A DNA stretch of 64,000 nucleotides from Pseudorhodoplanes sinuspersici (GCF_002119765.1 NZ_CP021112.1:3404501-3468500), one strand, 5' to 3'; positions 25,478-34,309 are shown, numbered from the stretch's first letter. Notes: a model not told the origin generated them from the sequence alone. Numbers and translations: made by a program.

Positions 25478-26239
25478 CTATTTGCCGCCCCAATGCACGA
25501 AGCTGCGCTCGGCCACGAGGAATAGAAGATTGAGCGCATAGCCGAGCGCGCCGGCGGCAAAGATGGCCGCATACATGCGCGGCATGTCGAACAATTGCTG
25601 TGCCTCGAACACGCTGTGGCCGAGCCCGTCCTGCGAGCCGATGAACATTTCCGCCACCACGATGATGACCAGCGCGAGCGAGACGCCATTGCGCAGACCG
25701 ACGAAGGTCTGCGGCAGCGACTCGAGCAACATCACGTCGAACAGGACGCGCAGGCGCGAGGCGCCCATCACCTTGGCGGCCAGCAGACGTGTCTTGCGCG
25801 CATTCATCACGCCATAGGCGACGTTGAACAGGATCACCAGAATGGCGCCGAAGGCGGCGACCGAAATCTTGGTTTCGTCGCCGACGCCGAACAGCACGAG
25901 GAAAAGCGGGAACATCGCCGAAGCCGGTGTCGAGCGGAAGAAATCGATCACGAATTCCAGCGAGCGGTAGAGCCGCTCCGACGAGCCGAGCACGATGCCA
26001 AGCGGAATCGCGATTACCGCGGCAAACAGTGTCGCCATCGCCGTGCGATAGACGGTCTTGACGAAATCGAAGCCGAGCGGGCCGCCATCCATGCCCTTCC
26101 AGAAGGACTGGAACGTCGTAATGGGCGAGGGCAGCAAGACCGGATCGACCCATTTGCTGGCGGTCGCCAGCGACCAGATCGCGAGCAGGCCGAGGACGCC
26201 GACCATCGGCAGGAACGGCTCGAGGCGTTTTGAGATCAT
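25478..26239 (-). CDS. ABC transporter permease (nitrate/sulfonate/pyrimidine-precursor type)
   Basis: 253-residue permease of the BPD_transp_1 family with about six helices. The EAA loop motif reads GASRLRVLFDVMLLESLPQTFVGLRNGVSLA, cited here for its ESLPQ-X6-G core (about residues 168-183). It belongs with SsuC/ThiX-like uptake systems. It overlaps the ATPase gene upstream by four bases. Confidence 0.87.
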   Translation of the reverse strand: MISKRLEPFLPMVGVLGLLAIWSLATASKWVDPVLLPSPITTFQSFWKGMDGGPLGFDFVKTVYRTAMATLFAAVIAIPLGIVLGSSERLYRSLEFVIDFFRSTPASAMFPLFLVLFGVGDETKISVAAFGAILVILFNVAYGVMNARKTRLLAAKVMGASRLRVLFDVMLLESLPQTFVGLRNGVSLALVIIVVAEMFIGSQDGLGHSVFEAQQLFDMPRMYAAIFAAGALGYALNLLFLVAERSFVHWGGK

Positions 26240-27081
26240 GAGCGGCGCACCTCGCGCTGGAACACGTCAAGACAATGCGCCTTGGTGCGCACGAAGTCCG
26301 GCTCCGACAGCGTCGCGTCTGTGCGCGGCCGCACGCCATCGTATTGCACAAAATCGGCGACTCGCGCCGGATAGCGCGACAGCAGCAACACGCGATCCGC
26401 GAGATAGACCGCCTCTTCGAGATCGTGCGAGACCAGTACCGTGGTGGTGCCGGTCTCCATGAACAGCTTCTGCAACTGCTCGCGCATGAACAGCGTCATT
26501 TCATAGTCGAGCGCAGAGAACGGCTCGTCGAGGAACAGGATTTCCGGCTCGACGATCAGCGCGCGCATGATCGAGACGAGCTGCTGCTGGCCGCCGGACA
26601 TCTGATAGGGATATTTGTTGAGGTCGAGCTTGACGCCGAGATGCGCCACCAGCTTTTCCGTGCGCGCCTTTCGCTCCGCTGCCGGCACTTTCATCATCTT
26701 CAAAGGGTAGGAGATGTTGTCGAAGGCGCGCATCCAGGGAAACAGCGCCTCGCGATAGTTCTGGAACACATAGCCGAACTTGATTTCCGACAGCAGCATG
26801 CCGTCGAACAGAATCTGGCCGGCATCGACCGGGATGAGGCCGGCGATCATGTTGATCAAGGTGCTCTTGCCGCAGCCGTTCGGGCCGAACACGGAAATCA
26901 GTTCGCCGCGCGGAATGTCGAGATCGAAATTGTCGTAGATGACCGCCTTGTCGAAGCGTTTGCTGAGGCCACGGATGGTCACATGCGGGCGCTTGCCGAA
27001 GGCGCCGACGGCCGGAGACGACGGCACACTTATCGGCTCAGGTCGAAAGGCGTGCTGGATCGCGCTCATTTGCTGCTCCAT
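26236..27081 (-). CDS. ABC transporter ATP-binding protein (SsuB/TauB-like)
   Basis: 281-residue ATPase with Walker A GPNGCGKST (about residues 66-74), signature MSGGQQQLVSIMRAL, Walker B ILFLDEPFSALD and a switch His in VSHDLEEA. These place it with nitrate/taurine/pyrimidine-type importers. It overlaps the permease gene. The two tandem binding-protein genes lie upstream on the same strand. Confidence 0.9.
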   Translation of the reverse strand: MEQQMSAIQHAFRPEPISVPSSPAVGAFGKRPHVTIRGLSKRFDKAVIYDNFDLDIPRGELISVFGPNGCGKSTLINMIAGLIPVDAGQILFDGMLLSEIKFGYVFQNYREALFPWMRAFDNISYPLKMMKVPAAERKARTEKLVAHLGVKLDLNKYPYQMSGGQQQLVSIMRALIVEPEILFLDEPFSALDYEMTLFMREQLQKLFMETGTTTVLVSHDLEEAVYLADRVLLLSRYPARVADFVQYDGVRPRTDATLSEPDFVRTKAHCLDVFQREVRRS

Positions 27082-27086
27082 CTTTC

Positions 27087-27175
27087 CGTTCGTCCCCGCG
27101 AAAGCGGGGACCCAGGGCCATTCACTGGTGTTGTCACTGCAATTCTGGGTTCCCGCTTGCGCGGGAACGAACGGA
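27087..27175. repeat. Palindromic intergenic repeat, complete copy
   Basis: The outer arms (27087-27116 and 27146-27175) are reverse complements with about four mismatches, and each arm contains its own short hairpin (CCCGC...GCGGG), giving a three-hairpin structure. This class is dispersed in Bradyrhizobium-like genomes. It lies between the ATPase and binding-protein genes. Confidence 0.8.
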
Positions 27176-27204
27176 GCAAGGATCGATGCGGATGCATCAT
27201 GTGA

Positions 27205-28185
27205 TCAGAACGACTTGATGAATTTTTTGACATCGATCTTTTCCGGAACGACGCCGACCTCCGTGCCGAAATCGGAGTATTTCTGCAGGTAGCCGAGCTG
27301 CGCCGGCGTGAAGTCCTTCACCATGGTGTAGCCGAGCATCGGAATGCTATCGACGAGGTCGTCGGGCGTCATGGTGTTCTTGGCGAGATACTTGCGAGCC
27401 TCCGCTGGATTGGTCTTGATGAAGTCGACCGCCTTGGCCCAGGCTTGCGCGAAGCGCTTGGCGACGTCCGGGCGCTTCTCGATGAAGTCGGTGGTGAAGG
27501 CGCAGCCCGCTGCGAAGGCGTCGGCCTTTTCGTCGCCGAGGATATATTTCGAGATCACGCCGGCTTCGAGCGTCTTGGCGACGCCCATCTTTTCCATGAT
27601 GGTGGCACCCGGTTCGAGCGTAAAGCCGCCGTCGAAGGTGCCGGCCTTCATGGCGTTCACGTGCTGGCCCATATCGAGCTGATCGATGGAATATTCGCCG
27701 TCCTTCAGGCCGATCCTGGCGAGAATGCCCTTGGCCATGTTAAGGGGGGCCGGTCCGGGCGCCGACATCAGCTTCAGGCCCTTGAAATCCTTGAGCGACT
27801 TCACCCTGTCGACCAGCTCGGTGCGAACGACGAACTGCTCCATCTTGTAGACCGCCGTCTGGCTGTGCATGGCGATGTACATCGCGACGCCCGGCTTCTT
27901 TATATTGGCATTGAAGCCCTCAAGCGTGACCAGCACGGCCGACACGTCGATCTGGTTGGTCATCAACGCCGCGACGTTCGCTGGTCCGCCCATCAGCCGG
28001 ATCGTCTCCGGCTCGATGTTCGCCTCTTTGAAGTAGCCTTTTCCGACCGCCACGAAATAGGGAAGCGAGGACGAGACCGGAAACACGCCAACCTTGACCT
28101 TGTCCTGCGCGAGAGCGGGAGACGCGGCGCCGGCGAGCAGAAGGCCACCGGCGGCAATCAGCGAAAGGACATGACGGCGCTTCAT
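27205..28185 (-). CDS. ABC substrate-binding protein, NMT1/THI5-like (copy 1)
   Basis: 326-residue periplasmic binding protein of the NMT1/THI5-like family, whose members bind thiamine-precursor pyrimidines, aliphatic sulfonates or nitrate. The signal peptide is MKRRHVLSLIAAGGLLLAG with cleavage near SPALAQ. The mature part starts KVKVGVFPVSSSLPYFVAVG and includes MGGPANVAALMTNQIDV. It is about 90% identical to the neighbouring copy 2, with most differences in the signal peptide. Two binding proteins sharing one ATPase and permease may widen ligand range. Confidence 0.9.
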   Translation of the reverse strand: MKRRHVLSLIAAGGLLLAGAASPALAQDKVKVGVFPVSSSLPYFVAVGKGYFKEANIEPETIRLMGGPANVAALMTNQIDVSAVLVTLEGFNANIKKPGVAMYIAMHSQTAVYKMEQFVVRTELVDRVKSLKDFKGLKLMSAPGPAPLNMAKGILARIGLKDGEYSIDQLDMGQHVNAMKAGTFDGGFTLEPGATIMEKMGVAKTLEAGVISKYILGDEKADAFAAGCAFTTDFIEKRPDVAKRFAQAWAKAVDFIKTNPAEARKYLAKNTMTPDDLVDSIPMLGYTMVKDFTPAQLGYLQKYSDFGTEVGVVPEKIDVKKFIKSF

Positions 28186-28205
28186 GTCACGCTACTCCTT
28201 TGAGT

Positions 28206-28264
28206 GCCATTCACTGGTGTTGTCACTGCAATCCTGGGTTCCCGCTTGCGCGGGAACGAACGGG
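28206..28264. repeat. Half copy of the palindromic repeat, part of the tandem duplication
   Basis: Matches 27117-27176 with only a few changes, including the flank GCCATTCACTGGTGTTG. The left arm of the full palindrome is missing. The same flank sits after copies 1 and 2 of the binding-protein gene, so the repeat was duplicated together with the gene. Confidence 0.85.
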
Positions 28265-28291
28265 GCAGGGATCGATGCCGGCGGTTCATGC

Positions 28292-29269
28292 TCAAAACGT
28301 CTTGATGAATTTTTTGACGTCGATCTTTTCCGGAACGACGCCGATCTCCGTGCCGAAGTCGGAGAATTTCTGCAGGTAACCAAGCTGCGCAGGCGTGAAA
28401 TCCTTCAGCATGGTGTAACCGAGCATCGGAACGCTATCGACGAGGTCGTCAGGCGTCATGGTGTTTTTGGCGAGGTACTTGCGGGCCTCCGTCGGATTGG
28501 TCCTGATGAAGTCGACCGCCTTGGCCCAGGCTTGCGCGAAGCGCTTGGCGACGTCCGGGCGCTTCTCGATGAAGTCGGTCGTGAAGGCGCAACCCGCTGC
28601 GAAGGCGTCGGCCTTTTCGTCGCCGAGGATGTATTTCGCGATCACGCCGGCTTCGAGCGTCTTGGCGATGCCCATCTTCTCCATGATGGTGGCGCCGGGC
28701 TCGAGCGTATAGCCGCCGTCGAAAGTGCCGGCCTTCATGGCGTTCACATGCTGGCCCATATCGAGCTGATCGATGGAATACTCGCCGTCCTTCAGGCCGA
28801 TCTTGGCGAGAATGCCCTTGGCGGTGTTGAGGTTGGCAGGTCCCGGCGCCGACATCAGCTTCAGCCCTTTGAAGTCCTTGAGCGTTTTCACCTTGTCGAG
28901 CAGCTCGGTGCGGATGACGAACTGCTCCATCTTGTAGACTGGCGTCTGGCTGTGCATGGCGATGTACATCGCCACGCCCGGCTTCTTCACATTGGCATTG
29001 AGACCTTCGAGTGTGACCAGCACAGCGGACACGTCGATCTGATTGGTCATCAGCGCCGCGACGTTGGCCGGCCCTCCCATCAGCCGGATCGTCTCCGGCT
29101 CGATGTTCAAGTCTTTGAAGTAACCTTTTCCAAGCGCCACGAAATACGGCAGCGAGGACGAGATCGGAAACACGCCGACCTTGACCTTATCTTGTGCGGC
29201 AGCAGGCGAGGCGATCGTGGCAAGTGCAACACTGCCGGCAATCAATGAAAGAACATGACGGCGCTTCAT
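28292..29269 (-). CDS. ABC substrate-binding protein, NMT1/THI5-like (copy 2)
   Basis: 325-residue paralogue of the neighbouring gene, same length and domain layout, with signal peptide MKRRHVLSLIAGSVALATIA. Mature parts differ at about 25 positions, mostly conservative (Ile/Val, Lys/Arg, Phe/Tyr/Leu). The ligand-pocket consequences cannot be judged without a structure. It starts one base from the stop of the VOC gene, so it is co-transcribed with the ring-opening enzyme genes. Confidence 0.9.
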   Translation of the reverse strand: MKRRHVLSLIAGSVALATIASPAAAQDKVKVGVFPISSSLPYFVALGKGYFKDLNIEPETIRLMGGPANVAALMTNQIDVSAVLVTLEGLNANVKKPGVAMYIAMHSQTPVYKMEQFVIRTELLDKVKTLKDFKGLKLMSAPGPANLNTAKGILAKIGLKDGEYSIDQLDMGQHVNAMKAGTFDGGYTLEPGATIMEKMGIAKTLEAGVIAKYILGDEKADAFAAGCAFTTDFIEKRPDVAKRFAQAWAKAVDFIRTNPTEARKYLAKNTMTPDDLVDSVPMLGYTMLKDFTPAQLGYLQKFSDFGTEIGVVPEKIDVKKFIKTF

Positions 29270-29270
29270 G

Positions 29271-29813
29271 TCAGGCTACTCCTTTGAGCGAGCTCAATTT
29301 GGGATAAGTTTTGAAGTCGAAGAAACTTGCGCCGGCGACATAGGCGCGGCCGGGTGACATGTCGGGCTTGATCGCGCCTTCGACGCTGCCTTCGAATGTC
29401 AGTTCGAGTTGCACGCCGCTCGGGTCGTAGACGAAGAGCTGCCAGAGCGTGGTGCCGGGCACCAGGAATTCGCGCCAGTCGAGCCCTGCCGCCTTGAAGC
29501 GGGCGATATATTCGCGATAGCCCGAGCAGGAGAGCGAGATGTGGTCGATGGCTGCCGTGCCCGACGGCGCCGTGCCTGCGGGGCCGAGCGCCGGGCCGCC
29601 GGCATAGACGTGAATGATGCCGAGCCCGCCCGGCTGCGGGCAGGCGAGCCAGGCGCCGGGATAGCCGAAATCGGGGCGGGCCATATCGCGCAGGCCGATG
29701 ATATCGCACCAGAACATGCGCGTCGCGTCGAGATCGGAGGTCTTGATCGCGATGTGAAACAGCCCATGCACGGCGGCGGAAGGCAGTGACGTGGTCACGG
29801 GATTCTTGGTCAT
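29271..29813 (-). CDS. VOC (glyoxalase/dioxygenase superfamily) protein
   Basis: 180-residue protein with two beta-alpha-beta-beta-beta modules of the vicinal oxygen chelate fold. Likely metal-site positions are the His of LFHIAIKTSDL (about residue 21), the His of IDHISLS (about 92) and the Glu of LELTFEG (about 138). It could be a lyase, an isomerase or a ring-cleaving dioxygenase. Its stop almost touches the start of binding protein 2, and it overlaps the monooxygenase gene by four bases. Confidence 0.8.
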   Translation of the reverse strand: MTKNPVTTSLPSAAVHGLFHIAIKTSDLDATRMFWCDIIGLRDMARPDFGYPGAWLACPQPGGLGIIHVYAGGPALGPAGTAPSGTAAIDHISLSCSGYREYIARFKAAGLDWREFLVPGTTLWQLFVYDPSGVQLELTFEGSVEGAIKPDMSPGRAYVAGASFFDFKTYPKLSSLKGVA

Positions 29814-31042
29814 GCGTTTAATGTCCCGGCAGAGAGACCATGATCATTCGGTGGCGCGGCGTTGCCGGGCACATCCCGGTACAGGCGGTCCAGCTTCGCC
29901 ACGAAGTCCGGTTCGGTTTTATGCAATGTTCCTGCCACGGGATCGGCGCCCGCCAGCATGGTGTCGGTGGCTTCCAGGGAAAACTGCATCACGAACCGCA
30001 TGCGGTCGGCGCGTGTGGCGATGGATCGCAGCCATTTTCGGGGATCGCGTATGCCCTCTGCCCATGCGCTCGCGATCAGGCTGCCCGCAAAAGAGGCATC
30101 TTCGATGGCCTGTGTGGCGCCCTGGCCGAGCGTCGGCACCATGCCGTGGGCGGCATCGCCGAGATACAGCACGTTGCTGGCCGGATCGGCATAGAGCGCC
30201 TCGTGCTCCTGCAAGCGCGCCCAATGCATGTCGTCGGCATGGGCGCAGACGGTGTCGATCAGCCAGCGCGTCTGCTTCGTCAGCAATCCATTCGCCGGTG
30301 TATAGGCCGCGCGCAGCGCCTCCGGACTTTTAAGGTGATCGGCGATCGGCAGGTCAGGCGCGATCGGAAACGAGCAGGCGGCGTAAACATGATCTGGCGG
30401 CACGCGAAAGGCGAGCAGACGATTGGGGCCGTTGAACCATTGTTCGTAATCGTCGATGAGTCCGCCGCTGGTATCCGGCACGAGCAGACGGGAAATGGCA
30501 ACGCCGACATGCCGGATTGCCGGCTCGCCGGAGAAAATCCGCCGAAGCTGCGAATAGCGGCCGTCCGCGGCGATCAAGAGATCGATGTCGTCGAGGCGTT
30601 TGCGCGCTCCGCCTTGGGTCCATTCGATAAAGGTCTTTGCCGGATCGTGCGCGCTCCGTCCCGCCGCAGTGATGGTGCAGTCATAGGAGACGATCGGCGC
30701 TTCCTTGCGCAACACGCGATAGAGTTCAGACCAGCGAATGCGCCAGCCTTCATTGTTTGCGACAGCGGTGATCGGCAAATCGAACAGTTTGGTGCCGTCG
30801 GTCAGCGAGATTTTCCATGTCCGCCAGGGAAAGCTTGAGTTCGTGACCGCGTCCGCCAAGGCCGGATCATGAGCCTGTAGCGCCTGCACCGCATTCGGCC
30901 CGATATTGAGGCCCGTTCCGGACTCGGAGTGATCGTCGCGCGCGACGCGCTCCAGGCAGAAGACGTCGGCGCCGGGCAATTGCGACAGCGTCCGGGCCAT
31001 GATGCAGCCGGCAACGCCGGCGCCGACGATCACGATGCGCAT
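29810..31042 (-). CDS. FAD-dependent aromatic/heterocycle monooxygenase
   Basis: 410-residue flavoprotein hydroxylase of the PHBH/UbiH-like group A monooxygenases. Motifs are VIVGAGVAGCIMA (FAD-binding GxGxxG, about residues 4-16), DLLIAADGRYSQLR (DG motif, about 154-167) and LGDAAHGMVPTLGQGA (GD motif, about 283-298). Relatives hydroxylate salicylate, hydroxynicotinate or urate. The start at 31042 gives the canonical N-terminus. It overlaps the ring-opening amidohydrolase gene by 13 bases, implying consecutive steps. The substrate is inferred to be an N-heterocycle. Confidence 0.85.
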   Translation of the reverse strand: MRIVIVGAGVAGCIMARTLSQLPGADVFCLERVARDDHSESGTGLNIGPNAVQALQAHDPALADAVTNSSFPWRTWKISLTDGTKLFDLPITAVANNEGWRIRWSELYRVLRKEAPIVSYDCTITAAGRSAHDPAKTFIEWTQGGARKRLDDIDLLIAADGRYSQLRRIFSGEPAIRHVGVAISRLLVPDTSGGLIDDYEQWFNGPNRLLAFRVPPDHVYAACSFPIAPDLPIADHLKSPEALRAAYTPANGLLTKQTRWLIDTVCAHADDMHWARLQEHEALYADPASNVLYLGDAAHGMVPTLGQGATQAIEDASFAGSLIASAWAEGIRDPRKWLRSIATRADRMRFVMQFSLEATDTMLAGADPVAGTLHKTEPDFVAKLDRLYRDVPGNAAPPNDHGLSAGTLNA

Positions 31043-32163
31043 GAGCTGCCTCCATTGTCTGCACGATGTGCAATGGCTGCGATCAGGCCGCCGCCATCGG
31101 GACCTTGATGTTCTGCGCCGCCGGACACGAAGATGCGGCTGTCGCCGATCACACCGGCGACAAGGCCACCCAGCGCACCGCGGATGTGCCGCTGCGCATT
31201 GATATCGGTGTCGTCGAGCATGGTGTGCCGATGGCCGCGGATTCGCCCGCGACGGTCGGGCTCGCATTTGACGAATACCGCCTGCAGGCGTGCTCGGTCT
31301 TCGGCAGTGACCTGCGGGGCCGCATCGATGCCGAGATCCGACAGCATTCCGACGACGGCGCCGATGTCGAGCGCGTCATTCATCGGCCGGTGCGCGATCT
31401 GCAGATGGCCCGACCAGAAACGGCTGTTGCCGAGCACGATCACTTCATTGGCGTCTACCTCGATGCCCGAGGAGATGCTCGCGCGGGTCGAATAGATCCT
31501 GAAGTCCTGCAACAGCTCCATGTCGTTGACGTCGCCTTCCTTGATTTCATTGAGAGCAAGCGCGACGCCAAAAGCGCCGGCGGCGCGGGCCGCTGCCATG
31601 GAGCGATTGGGGTCAGAGGAAACGACGGTTTTTCCCTGCGCCGTTGCCGAGTCGGCGCGGGCGGAAGTGATGCAGGGACATTTGACCTGCACGAAATGAA
31701 CATCGGCGGCGGATGCGATGTGCGCCTCGTCCATCGCCATCCGGACCGCGGCCGCGACACTGCGAACATGCGCCATGCGGCCGATGTGTTCTGCCGCGAC
31801 CGGCGCACTCATGGCCGTACCGATCGCGAGTGCCGGCGCCGCGGCGGGGGCGGCCAGCGGCGTCCCGGTGCGGCTAAGCACGACAAAATGCGGGCTGAGC
31901 ACGCCTTCGGTGCCGCCGGACAGGACGCAGGGGATACGTTTGACAAGGGAGTCAGCCGGCTCGCCGAGATGGTGGCTCAAGAGCGCCATCAGGCTCTGGG
32001 TGAAATAGCCGCGGGTGAAGTCATTGACGCCGCCATTGCCCTCGGTCTTGCCGATGACCGCGACGATTTCTTCAGCGCGAACAAGGCCATCGGCGATCAG
32101 CCGGTCGAGGGCCGAGAGGTCGCCGGGATGGGCCATGGATAATCTGAAGACGTTTGCGCGCAT
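31030..32163 (-). CDS. Ring-opening amidohydrolase (barbiturase/cyanuric acid hydrolase family)
   Basis: 377-residue member of the small AtzD/barbiturase family, which opens the ring of cyanuric acid or barbiturate by amide hydrolysis. The three-fold repeat is visible, each repeat with its Lys and Ser partners. Repeat 1 has IGKTEGNGG and SGGTEGV; repeat 2 has VQVKCPCIT and SSDPNRSMA; repeat 3 has VFVKCEPD and SGGAEHQGPDGGG. Length matches the family. Sequence alone does not separate barbiturase from cyanuric acid hydrolase. It follows a LysR gene and leads into the monooxygenase gene. Confidence 0.9.
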   Translation of the reverse strand: MRANVFRLSMAHPGDLSALDRLIADGLVRAEEIVAVIGKTEGNGGVNDFTRGYFTQSLMALLSHHLGEPADSLVKRIPCVLSGGTEGVLSPHFVVLSRTGTPLAAPAAAPALAIGTAMSAPVAAEHIGRMAHVRSVAAAVRMAMDEAHIASAADVHFVQVKCPCITSARADSATAQGKTVVSSDPNRSMAAARAAGAFGVALALNEIKEGDVNDMELLQDFRIYSTRASISSGIEVDANEVIVLGNSRFWSGHLQIAHRPMNDALDIGAVVGMLSDLGIDAAPQVTAEDRARLQAVFVKCEPDRRGRIRGHRHTMLDDTDINAQRHIRGALGGLVAGVIGDSRIFVSGGAEHQGPDGGGLIAAIAHRADNGGSSCAS

Positions 32164-32215
32164 GTGGCAGCACTCTGCTGCAGCGCACCGAAACCACCTA
32201 GAACTATGTTTCGCT

Positions 32216-32246
32216 CAGACCGAGATCATTTTGATCTCGGTCGTCT
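32216..32246. promoter_or_regulatory. Hairpin at the LysR/amidohydrolase gene junction
   Basis: Arms CGAGATCA (32221-32228) and TGATCTCG (32232-32239) extended by CAGAC/GTCTG outside, spanning the LysR stop codon. No T-run follows on the transcribed strand, so it may be an attenuator or processing site rather than a full terminator. Confidence 0.5.
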
Positions 32247-33176
32247 GGGCTTGTCCGTCGGGCTGACGGATTCGTGTGGCGTCCGGCTGAGCGCGACCTT
32301 CAGCGTTTCGACGAAACTGGCCGCCGGAATAGGCAGAAGCCGGCCGGCGCGGGAGGCGAGGACGAGACGGCCTTTGGTCAAGTCGGGATCGACGAGCGGA
32401 ATGGAGACGAGTTCGCCCTCGTCGGCTTCGCGCAAGGTACCAACCTGGTATTGGAAACAGATCGCATCGGTATCGCGGGCGAACATCTTCTGCGGCTGAA
32501 CCGCATTGGCCTCCATGGCGACGCGCAGCGAGAGGTGCGATTTGGTCAGCAAGGTATCGATCAGCTTGCGGCTGCCAAACGGGGCGGCCCCGAGCGCGAT
32601 GGGATAGGGCTGGCAATCGGCAAGCCGGAGGGTTGTGCGTGTTGCAAGCGGATGTCCAGGCCGCATCAACGCGCAGAGGGGTTGCGGGATGCTCTCGATG
32701 ACATTGAGCATATCCGAACTGGGCGGATCATGCGCGAGCAGCAGATCGGCTTCGTCAGCAATCAATGCGGCCATCAGCGGTGCGGTGGAGCCCACCTGCA
32801 TCTGGAACTGCACGCCGGGATATCGTTCCTGATAGCGTGCAATCGTTTTGGGGAGAAGATCGTTCGCCGCCGACTCGGCGCTCGCGATGCGCACAGTGCC
32901 GCGAACGAGGCCGCGCAATTGTTCGATCTGTGAACCGGCGGATGCGAGATCGGAGAGACTTCGCCGGATCGTTGCGATCAGCACTTCGCCGGCCGCCGTG
33001 AGCCTGACGCCGCGCGGCAACCGTTCAAAGATCGGCGTTCCGATTTCCTTCTCGAAATCCAGAATGCGGCGATTGAGAGCCGTCGACGCCACGCGAAGCT
33101 TGTCGGCAGCTTTGCGGATCGAGCCGGCCCGCGCAACCGTGTCAAGATAAAGATACAGGCGCGGAGGCTTGATCAT
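32226..33176 (-). CDS. LysR family transcriptional regulator
   Basis: 316-residue regulator. The N-terminal winged helix-turn-helix (LDTVARAGSIRKAADKL, then STALNRRILDFEKEIG, about residues 7-45) is followed by a periplasmic-binding-protein-like effector domain with GTVRIASAESAANDLLP. It lies first on the strand carrying the amidohydrolase, monooxygenase and transport genes, 62 bases upstream of the first, and probably activates them in response to the substrate or a pathway intermediate. Confidence 0.9.
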   Translation of the reverse strand: MIKPPRLYLYLDTVARAGSIRKAADKLRVASTALNRRILDFEKEIGTPIFERLPRGVRLTAAGEVLIATIRRSLSDLASAGSQIEQLRGLVRGTVRIASAESAANDLLPKTIARYQERYPGVQFQMQVGSTAPLMAALIADEADLLLAHDPPSSDMLNVIESIPQPLCALMRPGHPLATRTTLRLADCQPYPIALGAAPFGSRKLIDTLLTKSHLSLRVAMEANAVQPQKMFARDTDAICFQYQVGTLREADEGELVSIPLVDPDLTKGRLVLASRAGRLLPIPAASFVETLKVALSRTPHESVSPTDKPRRPRSK

Positions 33177-33360
33177 TTTGCCGCATATCCGAAGAGGCGC
33201 TACGCGCTTCAGGATATCCGTTTGAGCAGATCTGATGGAATTTCAAAAGAGCTGTCGTGGTGCAAAGGTGGTGTGGGCCCTCATCCGTCGCCTTCAATCT
33301 TAATCGGCGATGCGCGTTTGCGCTCGCGCGCCTGAGGCCAGACTTTATCGCGACAGGGGG

Positions 33361-33891
33361 CTATTGCGGCAGAGGTCTCGTTTTATAGACGATCGAAGCT
33401 TTGCCGTCGCTCCAGGAATATCTGGCCCAACAGGCCTTCGATCGATCCGAACTATTGCAGAGGGTCCTGTCGACCCAGATCTCGACGATCGGTCCTTCCG
33501 AGGTGATGGCGATCGTCGGCTGACCGCCCAGGGCAGAGACCGGCTGCGCATAGGCATCACGCGAAAGAGCGATCTTGATGTCGCATCCGCCGTTTCCGCA
33601 AAAGGCTGTGGCCGCCGCGCTGCATCGAAGATTTTGCGGATCGAAAACGTAATCCTGGACACCGTCGGCGTCCAAATCCGCGGTCATGATGGCCGGCATC
33701 TCGGAGCCGCTTGGCAATGTGCCGCCGAGCTGGCGGCATTGGTCGGAATAGCGGCTGGCGATCTTCTGAACAGGAGCGGGCAGCGTCGCGGCAGACCACA
33801 AGGTTGCAGCCGCGCCTAGGGTGTCTTGCGTGCTTATCACGCTCATGATGAACATTCCCGTGCCCATGAAGAGCAGGAAGACTCGCTTCAT
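33361..33891 (-). CDS. Exported hypothetical protein
   Basis: 176 residues with a hydrophobic N-terminal signal (FLLFMGTGMFIMSVIS). The mature part carries ADLDADGVQDYVFD, an acidic segment like the calcium-binding FG-GAP/VCBS loops of proteins that describe integer data in exported repeats, and six Cys. No family is recognised. The four-base overlap with the next upstream gene suggests co-translation. A short inverted repeat precedes the neighbouring LysR gene in the 184-base gap 33177-33360. Confidence 0.6.
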   Translation of the reverse strand: MKRVFLLFMGTGMFIMSVISTQDTLGAAATLWSAATLPAPVQKIASRYSDQCRQLGGTLPSGSEMPAIMTADLDADGVQDYVFDPQNLRCSAAATAFCGNGGCDIKIALSRDAYAQPVSALGGQPTIAITSEGPIVEIWVDRTLCNSSDRSKACWARYSWSDGKASIVYKTRPLPQ

Positions 33892-34106
33892 GATGTGCTG
33901 TCCCGGCTTCTCCTTCTCGCCAGTGCGTATCGTTCTGCTCCACCGGTGATGGGTAGCTTCGATCGTTCAATCTGCCGACGGAAATAGTCGGCCAACAATA
34001 GAGAGCGGTCCTTGTCGATCTCGCTTGTGCCGCTCTGGTTGGCTATTCGCCGATATTCGGCCTCGGCGAGGAAAGCGTCTTCATCAGTCACGATCTTGAA
34101 TCCCAA
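33888..34106 (-). CDS. Small hypothetical protein
   Basis: 72 residues, largely helical and charged (FKIVTDEDAFLAEAEYRRIA). No signal peptide or known family. Its stop overlaps the start of the exported protein by four bases, the main reason to accept it. The 203-base gap upstream (34107-34309) shows no gene. Confidence 0.5.
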   Translation of the reverse strand: MGFKIVTDEDAFLAEAEYRRIANQSGTSEIDKDRSLLLADYFRRQIERSKLPITGGAERYALARRRSRDSTS

Positions 34107-34309
34107 GCTGTCCGATCATCGATCGCTACGCTGTAAATGTCGCGGCCGCGTTATTCCGCGACCATCAACTTGAAGAAAATTCAGGTACGGTTTTCGTCTC
34201 CAAAATATGGCAGGGACAATATATGGGCGGTTCGCAATAGCCTCATAGTACCGCTGGTTCCCTGACCAAATCGGGTATCGCGAGCTGGGGCACTAACAGG
34301 AATAACGGA

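Noticed and set aside
27087-28264. Possible CRISPR array from two repeat copies
   Set aside because: Only two copies, more than 1 kb apart with a gene between, and palindromic; no array spacing or cas genes.
28184-29248. 354-residue plus-strand frame and its parallel at 27445-28203
   Set aside because: Both are antisense to the duplicated binding-protein genes; their mutual similarity comes only from that duplication.
33361-34106. Frameshifted single gene
   Set aside because: The two frames overlap by ATGA, each has a natural start, and the exported one starts with its own signal peptide.
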